A DNA stretch of 64,000 nt from Nocardioides panzhihuensis (GTDB taxonomy: Bacteria > Actinomycetota > Actinomycetes > Propionibacteriales > Nocardioidaceae), in NCBI RefSeq assembly GCF_013408335.1, contig NZ_JACBZR010000001.1, positions 5,233,501 through 5,297,500 of the forward strand, given 5' to 3'. Shown piece after piece: positions 33,780-42,244 of this stretch. Within the stretch, counting starts at the first letter, position 1. Every line of letters starts with the position of its first letter. A model generated the notes under the pieces. That model worked only from the letters and a program-made list of their open reading frames with translations. It was not told where the DNA came from and did not search any database. A program made the translations under genes and the position numbers.

Positions 33780-35174
33780 ATGGCAGTCAAGGGTCAGTGG
33801 ATGCTTCGGCTAAGCGATTACGTGCGGGGTGGAGACATCGCTGCTATCGAAGCGATGCTCAGGAGCTGGGAGGGGGCCCGGGACAACTTCAACGGCGCTG
33901 GCAAGACGATGCTTGACAACGCGGGACGTGTCGAAGACGGCTTCTCGGAGACGTCGCTGTCCGGCCAGGCCGCGCGGCGCGACATGGAGACCTCGGGCAA
34001 AGAGACCAACAAGAAGCGCGATGTGCTCAAGGACGCGATCGACGCACTGTGGGTCGTCCACGCCAAGTTGTACGAGGCGATGGAGGCGCACAAGCGGCTC
34101 GAGGCCACGTTGCCCGACTCTCACAATCCGGTCCCGCCGGAGTCGTCCTTCAAAACGAAACCTGGTGGTGGCACGTCGGCCGCCGAGGCGACGGCCAACC
34201 AGCAGGAGTACGCAAAGGCCAAGCAGGACTACGCCAAGGATGAGGCGGCAATCGCCGATGCCGAGCGTGAAGCTGCGCAGAGGGTTCAGGCCGTCGATGT
34301 CTCCGTCGATGAGGCCGAGCCAAAGGTACGTGCGTTGTACGACGACGGCAGCGACTCCAACGCGCTGCCCCCTGGAACCTCGTCACAGCCGGGCTCGGCG
34401 AGCCAGGTCGCAGCTGCACAGGCGCGCGCGACGAAGTACAACTCCGGCACCCTCTACACCGACGGCTGGGGCCACGAACTGATCGCTCAGGAGAAGGCCA
34501 ACATCGAAGCGCACAAGGCCGAGAACAAGCCGGAGTGGAACGGCACCGATTGGGTCAACGCCGACGGGACCCGTGCCCCGGCGACCTCGTACGCGATGGT
34601 CGAGACCGCTGATGGTCTCGCTCCGCTGAGCGGCGGTGCGGGTGGGATGTCCGCCCTCGCGATCGCTGGCGGCGGTGCACTCCTCACCGCTGGCGTGGCC
34701 AAGGCGATGGCCAGCAGGTTCGGCGGGGGCGCCGCAAAGGCCGCCACTGCCGGCGCCGCCTCGCGTTCAGCCGCCACCAGGTCGGCAGCCGCCAAGGCGG
34801 GCACCGCCGGTGCCCGTGCGGGAGCAGGCGCTGGCGCTGGTGCCCGCGGTGCGGGTGCTCGTGGCGCTGGAGCGGCGGGCGGGCGCGGCACAGGAGGCGG
34901 CGCCCGTGGCGGTGCTGCTGGTGGACGCGGCGCTGCCCGCGGCGGCGCTGCCGGCCGAGGAGCGGCCGGCCGAGGAGCGGCCGGTGCAGGCAGCGGCCGC
35001 GGTGGCAAGAAGCGGGACCAGAACGGTAGCCAGAACCAAGAGTGGGAAGCCGACTACACCGACGACTGGACCGAGACCGCAAGCGACGTCCTGGACCCCA
35101 ACGCATCCCGCGGTTGGGCCCCGAAAACGACTCAGGGCGACGACTCTGGAAACGACAAGACCGACCGCAAGTAG
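33780..35174 (+). CDS. Large WXG100/PPE-like protein with Ala/Gly/Arg-rich region
   Basis: 464 residues from the ATG at 33780 (GGGAGG upstream). Residues 1-200 are charged and helical, like type VII export substrates. Around residue 280 is a hydrophobic stretch (GGMSALAIAGGGALLTAGVAKAM). Residues about 310-415 are almost only Ala, Gly and Arg in RGA/RGG-like repeats. The acidic C-terminus has Trp-rich EWEADYTDDWTE, similar to ends of actinobacterial WXG100-locus proteins. No enzyme domain found. It could be a secreted structural or substrate-gathering protein. Confidence 0.7.
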   Translation: MAVKGQWMLRLSDYVRGGDIAAIEAMLRSWEGARDNFNGAGKTMLDNAGRVEDGFSETSLSGQAARRDMETSGKETNKKRDVLKDAIDALWVVHAKLYEAMEAHKRLEATLPDSHNPVPPESSFKTKPGGGTSAAEATANQQEYAKAKQDYAKDEAAIADAEREAAQRVQAVDVSVDEAEPKVRALYDDGSDSNALPPGTSSQPGSASQVAAAQARATKYNSGTLYTDGWGHELIAQEKANIEAHKAENKPEWNGTDWVNADGTRAPATSYAMVETADGLAPLSGGAGGMSALAIAGGGALLTAGVAKAMASRFGGGAAKAATAGAASRSAATRSAAAKAGTAGARAGAGAGAGARGAGARGAGAAGGRGTGGGARGGAAGGRGAARGGAAGRGAAGRGAAGAGSGRGGKKRDQNGSQNQEWEADYTDDWTETASDVLDPNASRGWAPKTTQGDDSGNDKTDRK

Positions 35175-35196
35175 TAGCTGCAGGCCAGTTCGACCC

Positions 35197-35231
35197 GGCG
35201 CAGGCGCGCCCTCATCCATCGTGCCTGCGCC
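35197..35231 (+). terminator. Hairpin terminator after the 33780 gene
   Basis: GGCGCAGGC and GCCTGCGCC form a perfect 9-bp stem around a 17-nt loop, 22 nt after the stop. Confidence 0.5.
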
Positions 35232-35415
35232 GTTGCCGTTCGACAATCCTGTCGCTACGACGACCAGCGCTTCCTGGCTCGGTCTTCCTTGTGCCCGTCC
35301 TGGGTTCGATCACTGCCGTCGAACTAGCCCTTCGGGTCGGGCTGGCCTAGTGCCATGGTCCGGCGGTGTTCGCTCGAGACACAGTTTCGTGCCTCACCTT
35401 GTCGCTGAGGCCCGA

Positions 35416-35715
35416 CTACTGCTCATCGACCTGAATGTCGAACTTCACGTCAGTTCCGTCGACCTCTGTCACCTGCACGTTCACTCCGAGCTCGTCCGAC
35501 CCTGCGGTGAGCGTGCACGTCATAGTCTCGCCGACCTTGGCTGAGAGATCCCCTGGGCACTCGATCTTGTCAGGCTTCTGTCCTACCTGAGCCTCGAGTC
35601 GCTGGGAAACCGTCTTCTCGACCGTCTCCTGCGACACCGTGACGCCACCGCAACCGGAGAGGCCAAGCGTGAGGACCGCAGTGAAGGCATATGCAGTGGC
35701 GGTGCGACGGAGCAT
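35416..35715 (-). CDS. DUF4333 lipoprotein
   Basis: 99 residues: signal peptide ending in lipobox LSGC (about residue 22), then the small DUF4333 domain with paired cysteines (IECPGDLSAKVGETMTC) and a final beta-strand region. DUF4333 proteins are small exported actinobacterial proteins of unknown function. ATG at 35715 with GAAAGG upstream. Confidence 0.85.
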   Translation of the reverse strand: MLRRTATAYAFTAVLTLGLSGCGGVTVSQETVEKTVSQRLEAQVGQKPDKIECPGDLSAKVGETMTCTLTAGSDELGVNVQVTEVDGTDVKFDIQVDEQ

Positions 35716-35886
35716 AGTTGGGCCTTTCAATCCGAGATGCCTAGCGTGCGTCACCCTACAATCGTGTTCGTTGGTTTGTCTCGGGTGGCTCGCTGAACGG
35801 CGTCATTCTCGAGATTCTCGTGCTCTGAGTGTTTGAAGTTCAGAAGTTCGGGTAGAAGGCGGGTATCAACCTGATCGGAGGACGCT

Positions 35887-36306
35887 GTGACCGGCTACGA
35901 AGTAACCGTCGATGATTTGCGACGGACTGCAGGCAAGTACGACACGCTGAAGAGCGACTTGGGGTCGTCACGTGTCCCGGAGGCACAGCTCTCTCCGGAC
36001 GTCCTTGGTCACGTCGAGTTGGCCGGTTGGCTTACCGCCGTCATGGAGCAGGTTGGGAACGCGCACGTCGCGCTTGGCGATGGCCTCGACACCCTGAGCA
36101 CGTTCCTGACAGGGAAAGCCGCTGACTATGAGGACGCCGACGAGCGAAGCGCTCAACAGATGACGTCCGGGCCGTGGGGGCCTCGTCCCTTTACCCCGGG
36201 GCAGAGCTCGTCGTTTCCGTACGGGACACCAGTGCAGCCACAACCCTTCCCCTACTTCCCCACGTCTGGCTCTGAGGGGAGCTTTCCCTCCCCTAAGGAG
36301 AACTGA
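35887..36306 (+). CDS. EspC/WXG100-like type VII secretion target
   Basis: 139 residues. YEVTVDDLRRTAGKYDTLKSD followed by a helical hairpin and LDTLSTFLTGKAADYEDADE fits the T7SS_ESX_EspC group, small helical proteins exported as dimers. The C-terminal 45 residues are Pro/Ser-rich (FTPGQSSSFPYG). GTG start at 35887 with GGAGG upstream. Its stop overlaps the start of the next gene (TGATG), giving a coupled operon of three (35887, 36306, 37622). Confidence 0.72.
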   Translation: MTGYEVTVDDLRRTAGKYDTLKSDLGSSRVPEAQLSPDVLGHVELAGWLTAVMEQVGNAHVALGDGLDTLSTFLTGKAADYEDADERSAQQMTSGPWGPRPFTPGQSSSFPYGTPVQPQPFPYFPTSGSEGSFPSPKEN

Positions 36307-37622
36307 TGAGTCTTCCAGACGGCGCCGAGCTTGGTAGCACCACCGACAAGACAGCCCTGATCAAGGGCGATAAGCGCTCCATCGCCGAGCGGGCTGCTGC
36401 GCTCCACGCGGAGGGTAGGCGCGTAGTTGGGATCCTTCAGAGCATCGAGGGTATGGCGATCCCGACTTGGCAGGGGGGAGATGGCAAGGCGACGTATCTT
36501 CGGGGCCGATCTGCCGAGGTCAAGAAGTGGGAAGCCTATCGAGACTTGCTCAAGGCCTCTGGAGACAGTCTGAACTCATATGCCGACGCGCTTGGAGTCG
36601 CACAGGAGCGCGCACAGTCTGCGATCGACAAGTGGGAGGAGGGCGAGAAGGCGACCAGAGATGCGACGACCACATACAACGATCAGGTCGCTTCATATAA
36701 CCAGTGGGTCGAGCAACAACGATGCAATCCGGCGTCGTCCCCATCGTTCGGCCCCGCGCGTCCTGAGACCTTCGTCGACCCCGGGGAGAAGATTCGCGAA
36801 GAGGCCAAGGAAGTGCTCAAGGATGCGCGTGAATCACTCGACAAGGCTGGCCTCTCGTGTGTTCGAGAACTTGGGGGGCTACCCGGGGCCAAGACGGAAC
36901 ATGGGCAGATGAAGCATGCGGAGTTTGAAGCCAAGGGTCCCAAGGTCAAGTGGGGAGCGTGGTCCGACACGTTCGGCCAAGGGATGGGCAAAGACGATCT
37001 GCTTGGGCGGGAAGGCTCGAAAAAGCCACCGTTCGAAATCAGTCTGGGGTCGGTCGAAGGGAAGCTTCGCGCGTGGGGCTATGAGGGAAAGGTCGAAGAC
37101 TACTGGGGTGACGTCAAGGTCAACGCCGAAGGCAAGGTGATCGTCGGTGAAATCGCGGGCAAGGCATCGGCCAAGATCGTTAGTGACGGGATTGAAGCCG
37201 AGGTCGGCGCGAAGGCCACAGTTGTCCGCGTCGAAGGAAAAGCTGGTGCCGAGTATGGCTACGCCGAGGTCAAGGCGGAGGCCTCCGCAGAGGTCGCCGC
37301 TGAAGCCAAAGGAACGGCCAGCGCCACCCTCTCCGAAGGCGTGCACGTTGGTGGCGAGGCGTTCGCGGGCGCGAAGGCTGATGCGAAGGTAAGCGGAGAC
37401 GTCGCCGGTGTCGGAGGAACGGCGGGTGTCGAAGGGTGGGCGGGTGTCGGTGCGGCGGCAGATGCAGAGGTCGGCTGGGACGACGGCAAGGTCACAATCG
37501 GCGGCGAGTTGGGTGTTGGCCTCGGACTCGGTGGCAAGGTTGACCTAGACATTACGATCGACGCCAGAGAGGTGGCCGATGCTGGTGGAGACTTGGTCGA
37601 TGCGATTGGAGGGCTGTTCTGA
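36306..37622 (+). CDS. T7SS-signal-domain protein with repetitive beta-rich C-terminus
   Basis: 438 residues. The N-terminal about 150 residues match the helical putative T7SS secretion-signal domain: LIKGDKRSIAERAAALHAEG, a W-x-G turn (IPTWQGGDGKATYLRGR) and LNSYADALGVAQERAQSAID. From residue about 255 the chain alternates Gly/Ala/Val/Lys with frequent acids (SAKIVSDGIEAEVGAKA, YAEVKAEASAEVAAEA), ending in a Gly-rich DDGKVTIGGELGVGLGLGGK. This is amphipathic, beta-like and could be membrane-active, but no known toxin domain is seen. Start ATG overlaps the previous stop; AAGGAG precedes it. Confidence 0.7.
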   Translation: MSLPDGAELGSTTDKTALIKGDKRSIAERAAALHAEGRRVVGILQSIEGMAIPTWQGGDGKATYLRGRSAEVKKWEAYRDLLKASGDSLNSYADALGVAQERAQSAIDKWEEGEKATRDATTTYNDQVASYNQWVEQQRCNPASSPSFGPARPETFVDPGEKIREEAKEVLKDARESLDKAGLSCVRELGGLPGAKTEHGQMKHAEFEAKGPKVKWGAWSDTFGQGMGKDDLLGREGSKKPPFEISLGSVEGKLRAWGYEGKVEDYWGDVKVNAEGKVIVGEIAGKASAKIVSDGIEAEVGAKATVVRVEGKAGAEYGYAEVKAEASAEVAAEAKGTASATLSEGVHVGGEAFAGAKADAKVSGDVAGVGGTAGVEGWAGVGAAADAEVGWDDGKVTIGGELGVGLGLGGKVDLDITIDAREVADAGGDLVDAIGGLF

Positions 37623-38143
37623 TGCTTGAGGCATTCCCCATTCCAATACAATTCAGGATGCCGAACGACGAGTGGATCCCAAGTGATCCATCCGAACTCG
37701 GAATAACAAACGCTGCTTTTGTGGCCGTCAGGCGTGGTTTCCATGACGGTTACACGCCCGTGCTGACCGTCTCGGGCGGATGGCGAACCGATAGCGCTTC
37801 GCTCCAGCAGATCGCGGATGAGTCGCTGGAGGTCCTTGAGCAGGATGCGACCGATGTGGAACTCGTCAAGCGAACAGAGGTAGGTACAGCGCATGCTCCT
37901 GCTGTCGCACAGTCTCTTGCTGGAACGGCGAAGTATGAAGGGCGTCGATTCGACCTTCGCCGATTCCAAGCCATCACCGCGATCGTCGATGTCAACGATC
38001 CATCCGAGCGATTTGTCATCACCTACTCGTTAACATGCCTCTTCAGGCAGTCGGAACAGATGAAGGACGAGTTCCAAGAACTTATGAGCACCGTCCAGGT
38101 GCTTGCCGCGGCTGGCGGTGGCGAAGCAGATCGAGGGTCTTAG
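37622..38143 (+). CDS. DUF1795/LpqN-like protein, candidate partner or immunity protein
   Basis: 173 residues, no signal peptide. Beta-rich with segments FRMPNDEWIPSDPSEL, SLEVLEQDATDVELV and RFVITYSLTCLFRQSEQMKDEFQELMSTV, resembling Mog1/PsbP-fold DUF1795 proteins. ATG overlaps the stop of the large T7SS-signal protein (TGATG), so both are made together. A tightly coupled small protein after a putative effector is the usual place for immunity or chaperone; that role is inference. Stop overlaps the stop of the opposite gene by 4 nt. Confidence 0.62.
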   Translation: MLEAFPIPIQFRMPNDEWIPSDPSELGITNAAFVAVRRGFHDGYTPVLTVSGGWRTDSASLQQIADESLEVLEQDATDVELVKRTEVGTAHAPAVAQSLAGTAKYEGRRFDLRRFQAITAIVDVNDPSERFVITYSLTCLFRQSEQMKDEFQELMSTVQVLAAAGGGEADRGS

Positions 38144-38664
38144 CGGAGCAGTATTACAGCGCCGATGACGACACCCATCAGCACAAGCAAGACCAGGGTC
38201 CCAAGGCCTATAAAGAGACCAACCTTCTCGATCGAGCCCCGTACTTGCCGGTAGCCTAGATCCGTTGCGGCGGAATCAATCAGTGCGCGGCCCTCCTCGG
38301 AGTTGAACTTGAAGTCCACGACCTTGCTGAACTCGCCCTCTTCGTTGAACGCATACGTCCGATTGAACGAGACTTTCTTGATGCGCCCAATCTCTCTACT
38401 CGCCTCGTAAGAGATTCTGGGAGTGCCTGCGATCCATTCAACGGTTCTCGCGTCGTCTGTCACCGAATAGGTGCCGGTCTCTGGGATCGAAACGTGATGG
38501 ATAAAGGCGTGCTTGAGTCCCGCCTTGTTGAAGAGGCCGAACCAGGTCGCATCAGCCACGTCTAACTCCACGTCGAATCCCTTTTCGGTAGGGACCACCT
38601 TGTACGGAGTATTTGCCGCTGCCTGCTGGACGCGCGCGAACAGTTCGTACGCGTTTGGAGGCAT
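38140..38664 (-). CDS. Hypothetical protein with C-terminal membrane anchor
   Basis: 174 residues from the ATG at 38664 (MPPNAYELFARVQQ); GTG 38679 and ATG 38700 are alternatives, none with a clear SD. A soluble beta-rich domain (VVPTEKGFDVELDVADATWF, YSVTDDARTVEWIAG) is followed by one TM helix at the end (VGLFIGLGTLVLLVLMGVVIGAVIL). Not recognised. Codon use and GC match the low-GC block rather than its right neighbour. May protect the membrane against the adjacent putative effector; speculative. Confidence 0.6.
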   Translation of the reverse strand: MPPNAYELFARVQQAAANTPYKVVPTEKGFDVELDVADATWFGLFNKAGLKHAFIHHVSIPETGTYSVTDDARTVEWIAGTPRISYEASREIGRIKKVSFNRTYAFNEEGEFSKVVDFKFNSEEGRALIDSAATDLGYRQVRGSIEKVGLFIGLGTLVLLVLMGVVIGAVILLR

Positions 38665-38675
38665 GATCTGATCGG

Positions 38676-39626
38676 TCACAGGGACAGCAAACCACATTTG
38701 AGCAAGCGGTGAGGAAGACCAGCCCGCCCGAGAATCTGTCTGAGATGGCGCGGTTGATCGCCATGCGTCCATGAAACCACGTCTGCTTTGGCTTGCGACG
38801 GGGTTGCATCCCTGGCTGTTAAGCAGGCCTCGTGGACGTACGCCGGGTCGTTCTGTCCTACGAGGTCGCGGTCGCGGAGGATGGTGAGCGGGGCGCGGGC
38901 GGGATCGGCGCAGACGTCGGTGAAGGAGAGGTCGGCTTCGGCTAGAGAGTCGGGGTATTCGATCTGGAGCACGTGGCCGCCGTAGACGTCCGTGTAGGCG
39001 GCGCACTCGGAGTAGGCGCCACATTCCTCCACTACGGCGAAGTCGAAGCCGAGGTCGTCGTGGGCAGGGCGGGCGGCTTCGGCGGCGTTCTTCTGGGCGA
39101 CCGCCAGACCTAGGTCGTGGGCGGCGGTGACATATGCCGAGGCCAGGTCGAGGGCGCCGTCCTTCGAGATCGTGTCGAAGCGGGTCCAGGTGTCGAGATT
39201 GTCGATCTCGATGGCGTCGAAGCCCGCCTCGGCACATCCGCCGATGACCGGGGTGATCACCTCGAGGATCGACGCGCGGGCCGAGGCGGTGGAGGGATCG
39301 AGGATGAGCTCGTCTGGCCAGTCGGGGTCGCGTACGGGACTGCCGGAGCCATCGCGGAGAAGTGCCTCGGGGTGATCGGACCAGTCGGACCCGGGCTGGG
39401 CCTGGAAGCCGTTGACGTAGCAGACGTTGTAGGCGCCCTCGAGCGGGGCGGCGGAGGCGTCGCGTACGACGACGTCGATCGGGGTGCCGTCGGAGAGCTG
39501 ATCAGAGGTGCCGCCGAGCTGGTAGTCGAAGACACCGTTGGTCGGTGGGAGTGCGACATTCGCCGCAGGGTCAGCAGCTGGAGGGGAGCGGCAACCCACG
39601 AGGGCGAACAGAGCCACGAACAGCAC
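38676..39626 (-). CDS. GH114-like (endo-alpha-1,4-polygalactosaminidase family) lipoprotein, abnormal C-terminus
   Basis: 316 residues. Signal peptide with lipobox LVGC near residue 12. TIM-barrel GH114 motifs: FDYQLGGTSDQL, GFDAIEIDNLDTW, AVAQKNAAEAA, FAVVEECGAYSEC and HVLQIEYPDS. Family members degrade galactosamine-containing exopolysaccharide. The domain naturally ends near AYVHEAC; here the frame reads TGC-TTA-ACA where one fewer T would give TGC-TAA, and about 45 unrelated residues follow. So the last part is probably read-through after a 1-nt insertion. The catalytic region is intact. Confidence 0.78.
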   Translation of the reverse strand: MLFVALFALVGCRSPPAADPAANVALPPTNGVFDYQLGGTSDQLSDGTPIDVVVRDASAAPLEGAYNVCYVNGFQAQPGSDWSDHPEALLRDGSGSPVRDPDWPDELILDPSTASARASILEVITPVIGGCAEAGFDAIEIDNLDTWTRFDTISKDGALDLASAYVTAAHDLGLAVAQKNAAEAARPAHDDLGFDFAVVEECGAYSECAAYTDVYGGHVLQIEYPDSLAEADLSFTDVCADPARAPLTILRDRDLVGQNDPAYVHEACLTARDATPSQAKADVVSWTHGDQPRHLRQILGRAGLPHRLLKCGLLSL

Positions 39627-39679
39627 GAGGGCCGGGCTGCCACTGGCAGCCCGGCCCTGCGTACGTGCTCGTGAGCGGA

Positions 39680-41287
39680 TCAGTGGAGAACCGTGGGAGC
39701 GGCAGCTCCGTGCTCGGCCTTGGTCTTGGGGAGGAACCAGGCGGGGATGAGCGTGGCCAGCACCAGGATCGCGGCGATCACGAAGGTGGCGGAGAAGGCC
39801 TCGGCCATCTCGACCGGGATCGCCTTGAAGATCTCGGGCAGCTTGGCCGGGTCGAGGCCCAGCGCGGCGGCCGCCTCACCGACCTTCTGCTGGTTGGCCG
39901 GGTCGGTCATGAACTTCTCCAGGCCATCGGCCGGGACTCCGAGCTTGTCGGCGAGGTCACCTGCCGCGGAGACCGACTCCTTGCCGGCCAGGGCGTTGGT
40001 GAGCAGCACCGAGAAGAGCGCGGTGCCGGCGGAGGCGGCGACCTGCTGGACGATGTTCACCAGCGTCGTACCGCGGGCGATGGTGTGTTCGCGCAGCGTC
40101 GCCTGGGCGGCAGCGAAGGTCGGCATCATCGTCGCGCCCATGCCGAGGCCCATGATGAACAGCGAACCGAGGAGATACCAGTACGGCGTGGTGTCGTCGA
40201 GCTGCGAGAACATGAACATGCCCACCGCGATCGTGGTGAGACCGCTGAGGACGATCTTGCCCGGTCCCATCCGGTCCGCGAGCATGCCGGCGATCGGCAT
40301 CGTGACCATCGCGCCCAGACCCTGGGGAGCCAGCAGCAGCCCGGCGTGGAGGGCGTCCTCGCCGCGTACCTGCTGGTAGTAGAGGGGGAAGAGCAGCGAG
40401 GCACCGAAGAACGCCATCGCGAAGATCGCCAGGGTGATCACCGCGACGGTGAGCTCCTTGTTGCCGAAGAGGCGTACGTCGATCAGCGGGTGGTCGTTGC
40501 GGGCAGACAGCGCCCACGGTACGAAGGCCGCGATCAGCAGCAGGCCCACGATCATGAACGAGAGCACCTTGGTGTCCAGCAGCGTGCCGGCCTCTGGGAT
40601 CGAGGAGACGCCGTAGAGGAACAGCGCCAGACCCGGGGACAGCAGGATCATGCCGAGGAAGTCGAAGGACTGCGACGGCTCGACGTGGTCCTTGGGGAGC
40701 GCCCGCCAGGCGTACACCAGAGCGATGGCGCCGATCGGGACGTTGATCAGGAAGATCCAGTGCCAGGAGGCGGAGTCGATCAGCGCGCCACCGATGATGG
40801 GGCCGAGGATCGGACCGAGGAGCATCGGCACACCCAGGATCGCCATCACGCGACCGACTCGTTCGGGGCCGGCGGCACGGGTCAGGATGGTCATGCCGAG
40901 CGGCATCAGCATGCCGCCGCCAAGGCCCTGGATGACTCGGAAGGCGACCAGCATCGGCAGCGTGGTGGCCAGCGCACACAGCACGGAGCCGAGCACGAAG
41001 AGCACGATCGCGGTCATGTAGAGGCGTTTGGTGCCGAACCGGTCGGCAGCCCAACCGGTCAGCGGGATCACCGTCGCCAGGGCGAGGGTGTAGCCGGTCA
41101 TCGTCCAGGCGACCTCGGCGGAGGTGGCGTCGAACTCGCGCTGGAATGTCTCCAGCGCGACGGAGACTACGGTGATGTCGAGGATCGACATGATCGATCC
41201 GAGCACGACGACGCCCGCGACGACGAGCACGCTCTTGTCGAGGTGGTCGTCCGGCGCCTTCTCAGGCTTGGCAGAGGTTTCTGTCAC
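39680..41287 (-). CDS. DHA2-family MFS drug exporter (EmrB/QacA type)
   Basis: Proton-driven multidrug efflux pump, 535 residues, predicted 14 TM helices. ITVVSVALETFQREF and DRFGTKRLYM are the N-terminal and motif A regions; GPILGPIIGGALID is antiporter motif C. GTG start at 41287 gives a 25-residue cytosolic N-terminus; an upstream ATG (41359) adds an unlikely basic tail. Substrate unknown. No adjacent regulator gene. Confidence 0.92.
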   Translation of the reverse strand: MTETSAKPEKAPDDHLDKSVLVVAGVVVLGSIMSILDITVVSVALETFQREFDATSAEVAWTMTGYTLALATVIPLTGWAADRFGTKRLYMTAIVLFVLGSVLCALATTLPMLVAFRVIQGLGGGMLMPLGMTILTRAAGPERVGRVMAILGVPMLLGPILGPIIGGALIDSASWHWIFLINVPIGAIALVYAWRALPKDHVEPSQSFDFLGMILLSPGLALFLYGVSSIPEAGTLLDTKVLSFMIVGLLLIAAFVPWALSARNDHPLIDVRLFGNKELTVAVITLAIFAMAFFGASLLFPLYYQQVRGEDALHAGLLLAPQGLGAMVTMPIAGMLADRMGPGKIVLSGLTTIAVGMFMFSQLDDTTPYWYLLGSLFIMGLGMGATMMPTFAAAQATLREHTIARGTTLVNIVQQVAASAGTALFSVLLTNALAGKESVSAAGDLADKLGVPADGLEKFMTDPANQQKVGEAAAALGLDPAKLPEIFKAIPVEMAEAFSATFVIAAILVLATLIPAWFLPKTKAEHGAAAPTVLH

Positions 41288-41355
41288 GGGTTGACAGCCT
41301 ACGTGTGAGTTGTTATTGGTCCTAGCTGTTATTCGCATCCGAGCGGTGACTCGGG

Positions 41356-42066
41356 TCACGCGCCCTTGCCCGCATCGACTTGCTCCCGCTTCGCCGCCGC
41401 GAGCATGAATGTCTTGATCACCCGGTAGAACGGACGGATCAGCCAGCCGGGCAGTGTGCCGTGCCGCTCCTCCTCCCAGACCCGCGCTCGCGGATGGGAC
41501 TGCAGCAGCCGGTCGATCAGCTGCGGGGAGCCTGCCGGCGGCGCGCCCGCGAGCACATCGATGCGGCAGACGTGCTTGATGTTGGCGTACCCGTACTGCG
41601 CCGGGTTGACCAGTCGCAGCGGTGCACCGTGATCGCCGTCGAGCGGCCGGCCATCGAGCCGGTCAGCGAGCAGGACGTCGTCGGCCAGGAGATCTTCCAG
41701 CTCGGCCACGAAGTGCTCGCCGTCGAGGCCGCGCACCATGACGTGGGTGACGATCGTGCCCGGTACGAGGGCCGGTGCGACGTACTGCCGATAGACGTCG
41801 GCGAAGGCGGCGCCCTCCCAGTGAAGGCCGGTAACGGACCAGCCCGCGACGCAGTGGAAGTCGGCATCGAGGTCGCGGCGGTCGGCGCCGACGAGCTCGT
41901 CCACGGCGATCTCGATCGGCGCGGTGAGCACTCCACCGAAGACCACTGTCGGATGGTCGTCGACCGTTGGCGGGGGCTGGCCGTTGTGTCGCCCGAAGCG
42001 CGGGAAGAAGTCGATCCCTCGCTGGCCGGGCGGGAGGGCGGCATGTGGACGGGCGGTCTCGGTCAT
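41356..42066 (-). CDS. Sulfite-oxidase-like molybdopterin oxidoreductase
   Basis: 236 residues, a stand-alone oxidoreductase molybdopterin domain. DFHCVAGWSVTGLHWEG contains the Cys that ligates Mo in this family, and GAPLRLVNPAQYGYANIKHV is the conserved cofactor-contact segment. No Tat signal is seen, so it is probably cytosolic. ATG at 42066 has an excellent SD (CGGAGG). Substrate and electron partner unknown. Divergent from the SNF2 helicase gene. Confidence 0.85.
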   Translation of the reverse strand: MTETARPHAALPPGQRGIDFFPRFGRHNGQPPPTVDDHPTVVFGGVLTAPIEIAVDELVGADRRDLDADFHCVAGWSVTGLHWEGAAFADVYRQYVAPALVPGTIVTHVMVRGLDGEHFVAELEDLLADDVLLADRLDGRPLDGDHGAPLRLVNPAQYGYANIKHVCRIDVLAGAPPAGSPQLIDRLLQSHPRARVWEEERHGTLPGWLIRPFYRVIKTFMLAAAKREQVDAGKGA

Positions 42067-42145
42067 CGCAACCTCCGGGAGTGGGTCATGCCACCCACCG
42101 TCCCAGCGCGCGGTGGGCCGCGCCTCAACCTCTGGGAGCGAGGGC

Positions 42146-42163
42146 CTCATCCTCCAGGATGAG
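42146..42163. promoter_or_regulatory. Palindrome between divergent genes
   Basis: CTCATCCTCCAGGATGAG, a perfect 8-bp-arm palindrome with a 2-bp centre, located in the shared upstream region of the molybdoenzyme and SNF2 genes. Could be an operator; no linked regulator. Confidence 0.3.
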
Positions 42164-42244
42164 AAAGCGTCGAAGGCCTGGGACATCGCGGCGCCGGCGC
42201 CGAGCAAGCCTCGGATGTCGGTGCGGGCGGTTACGGTCGTGTCC

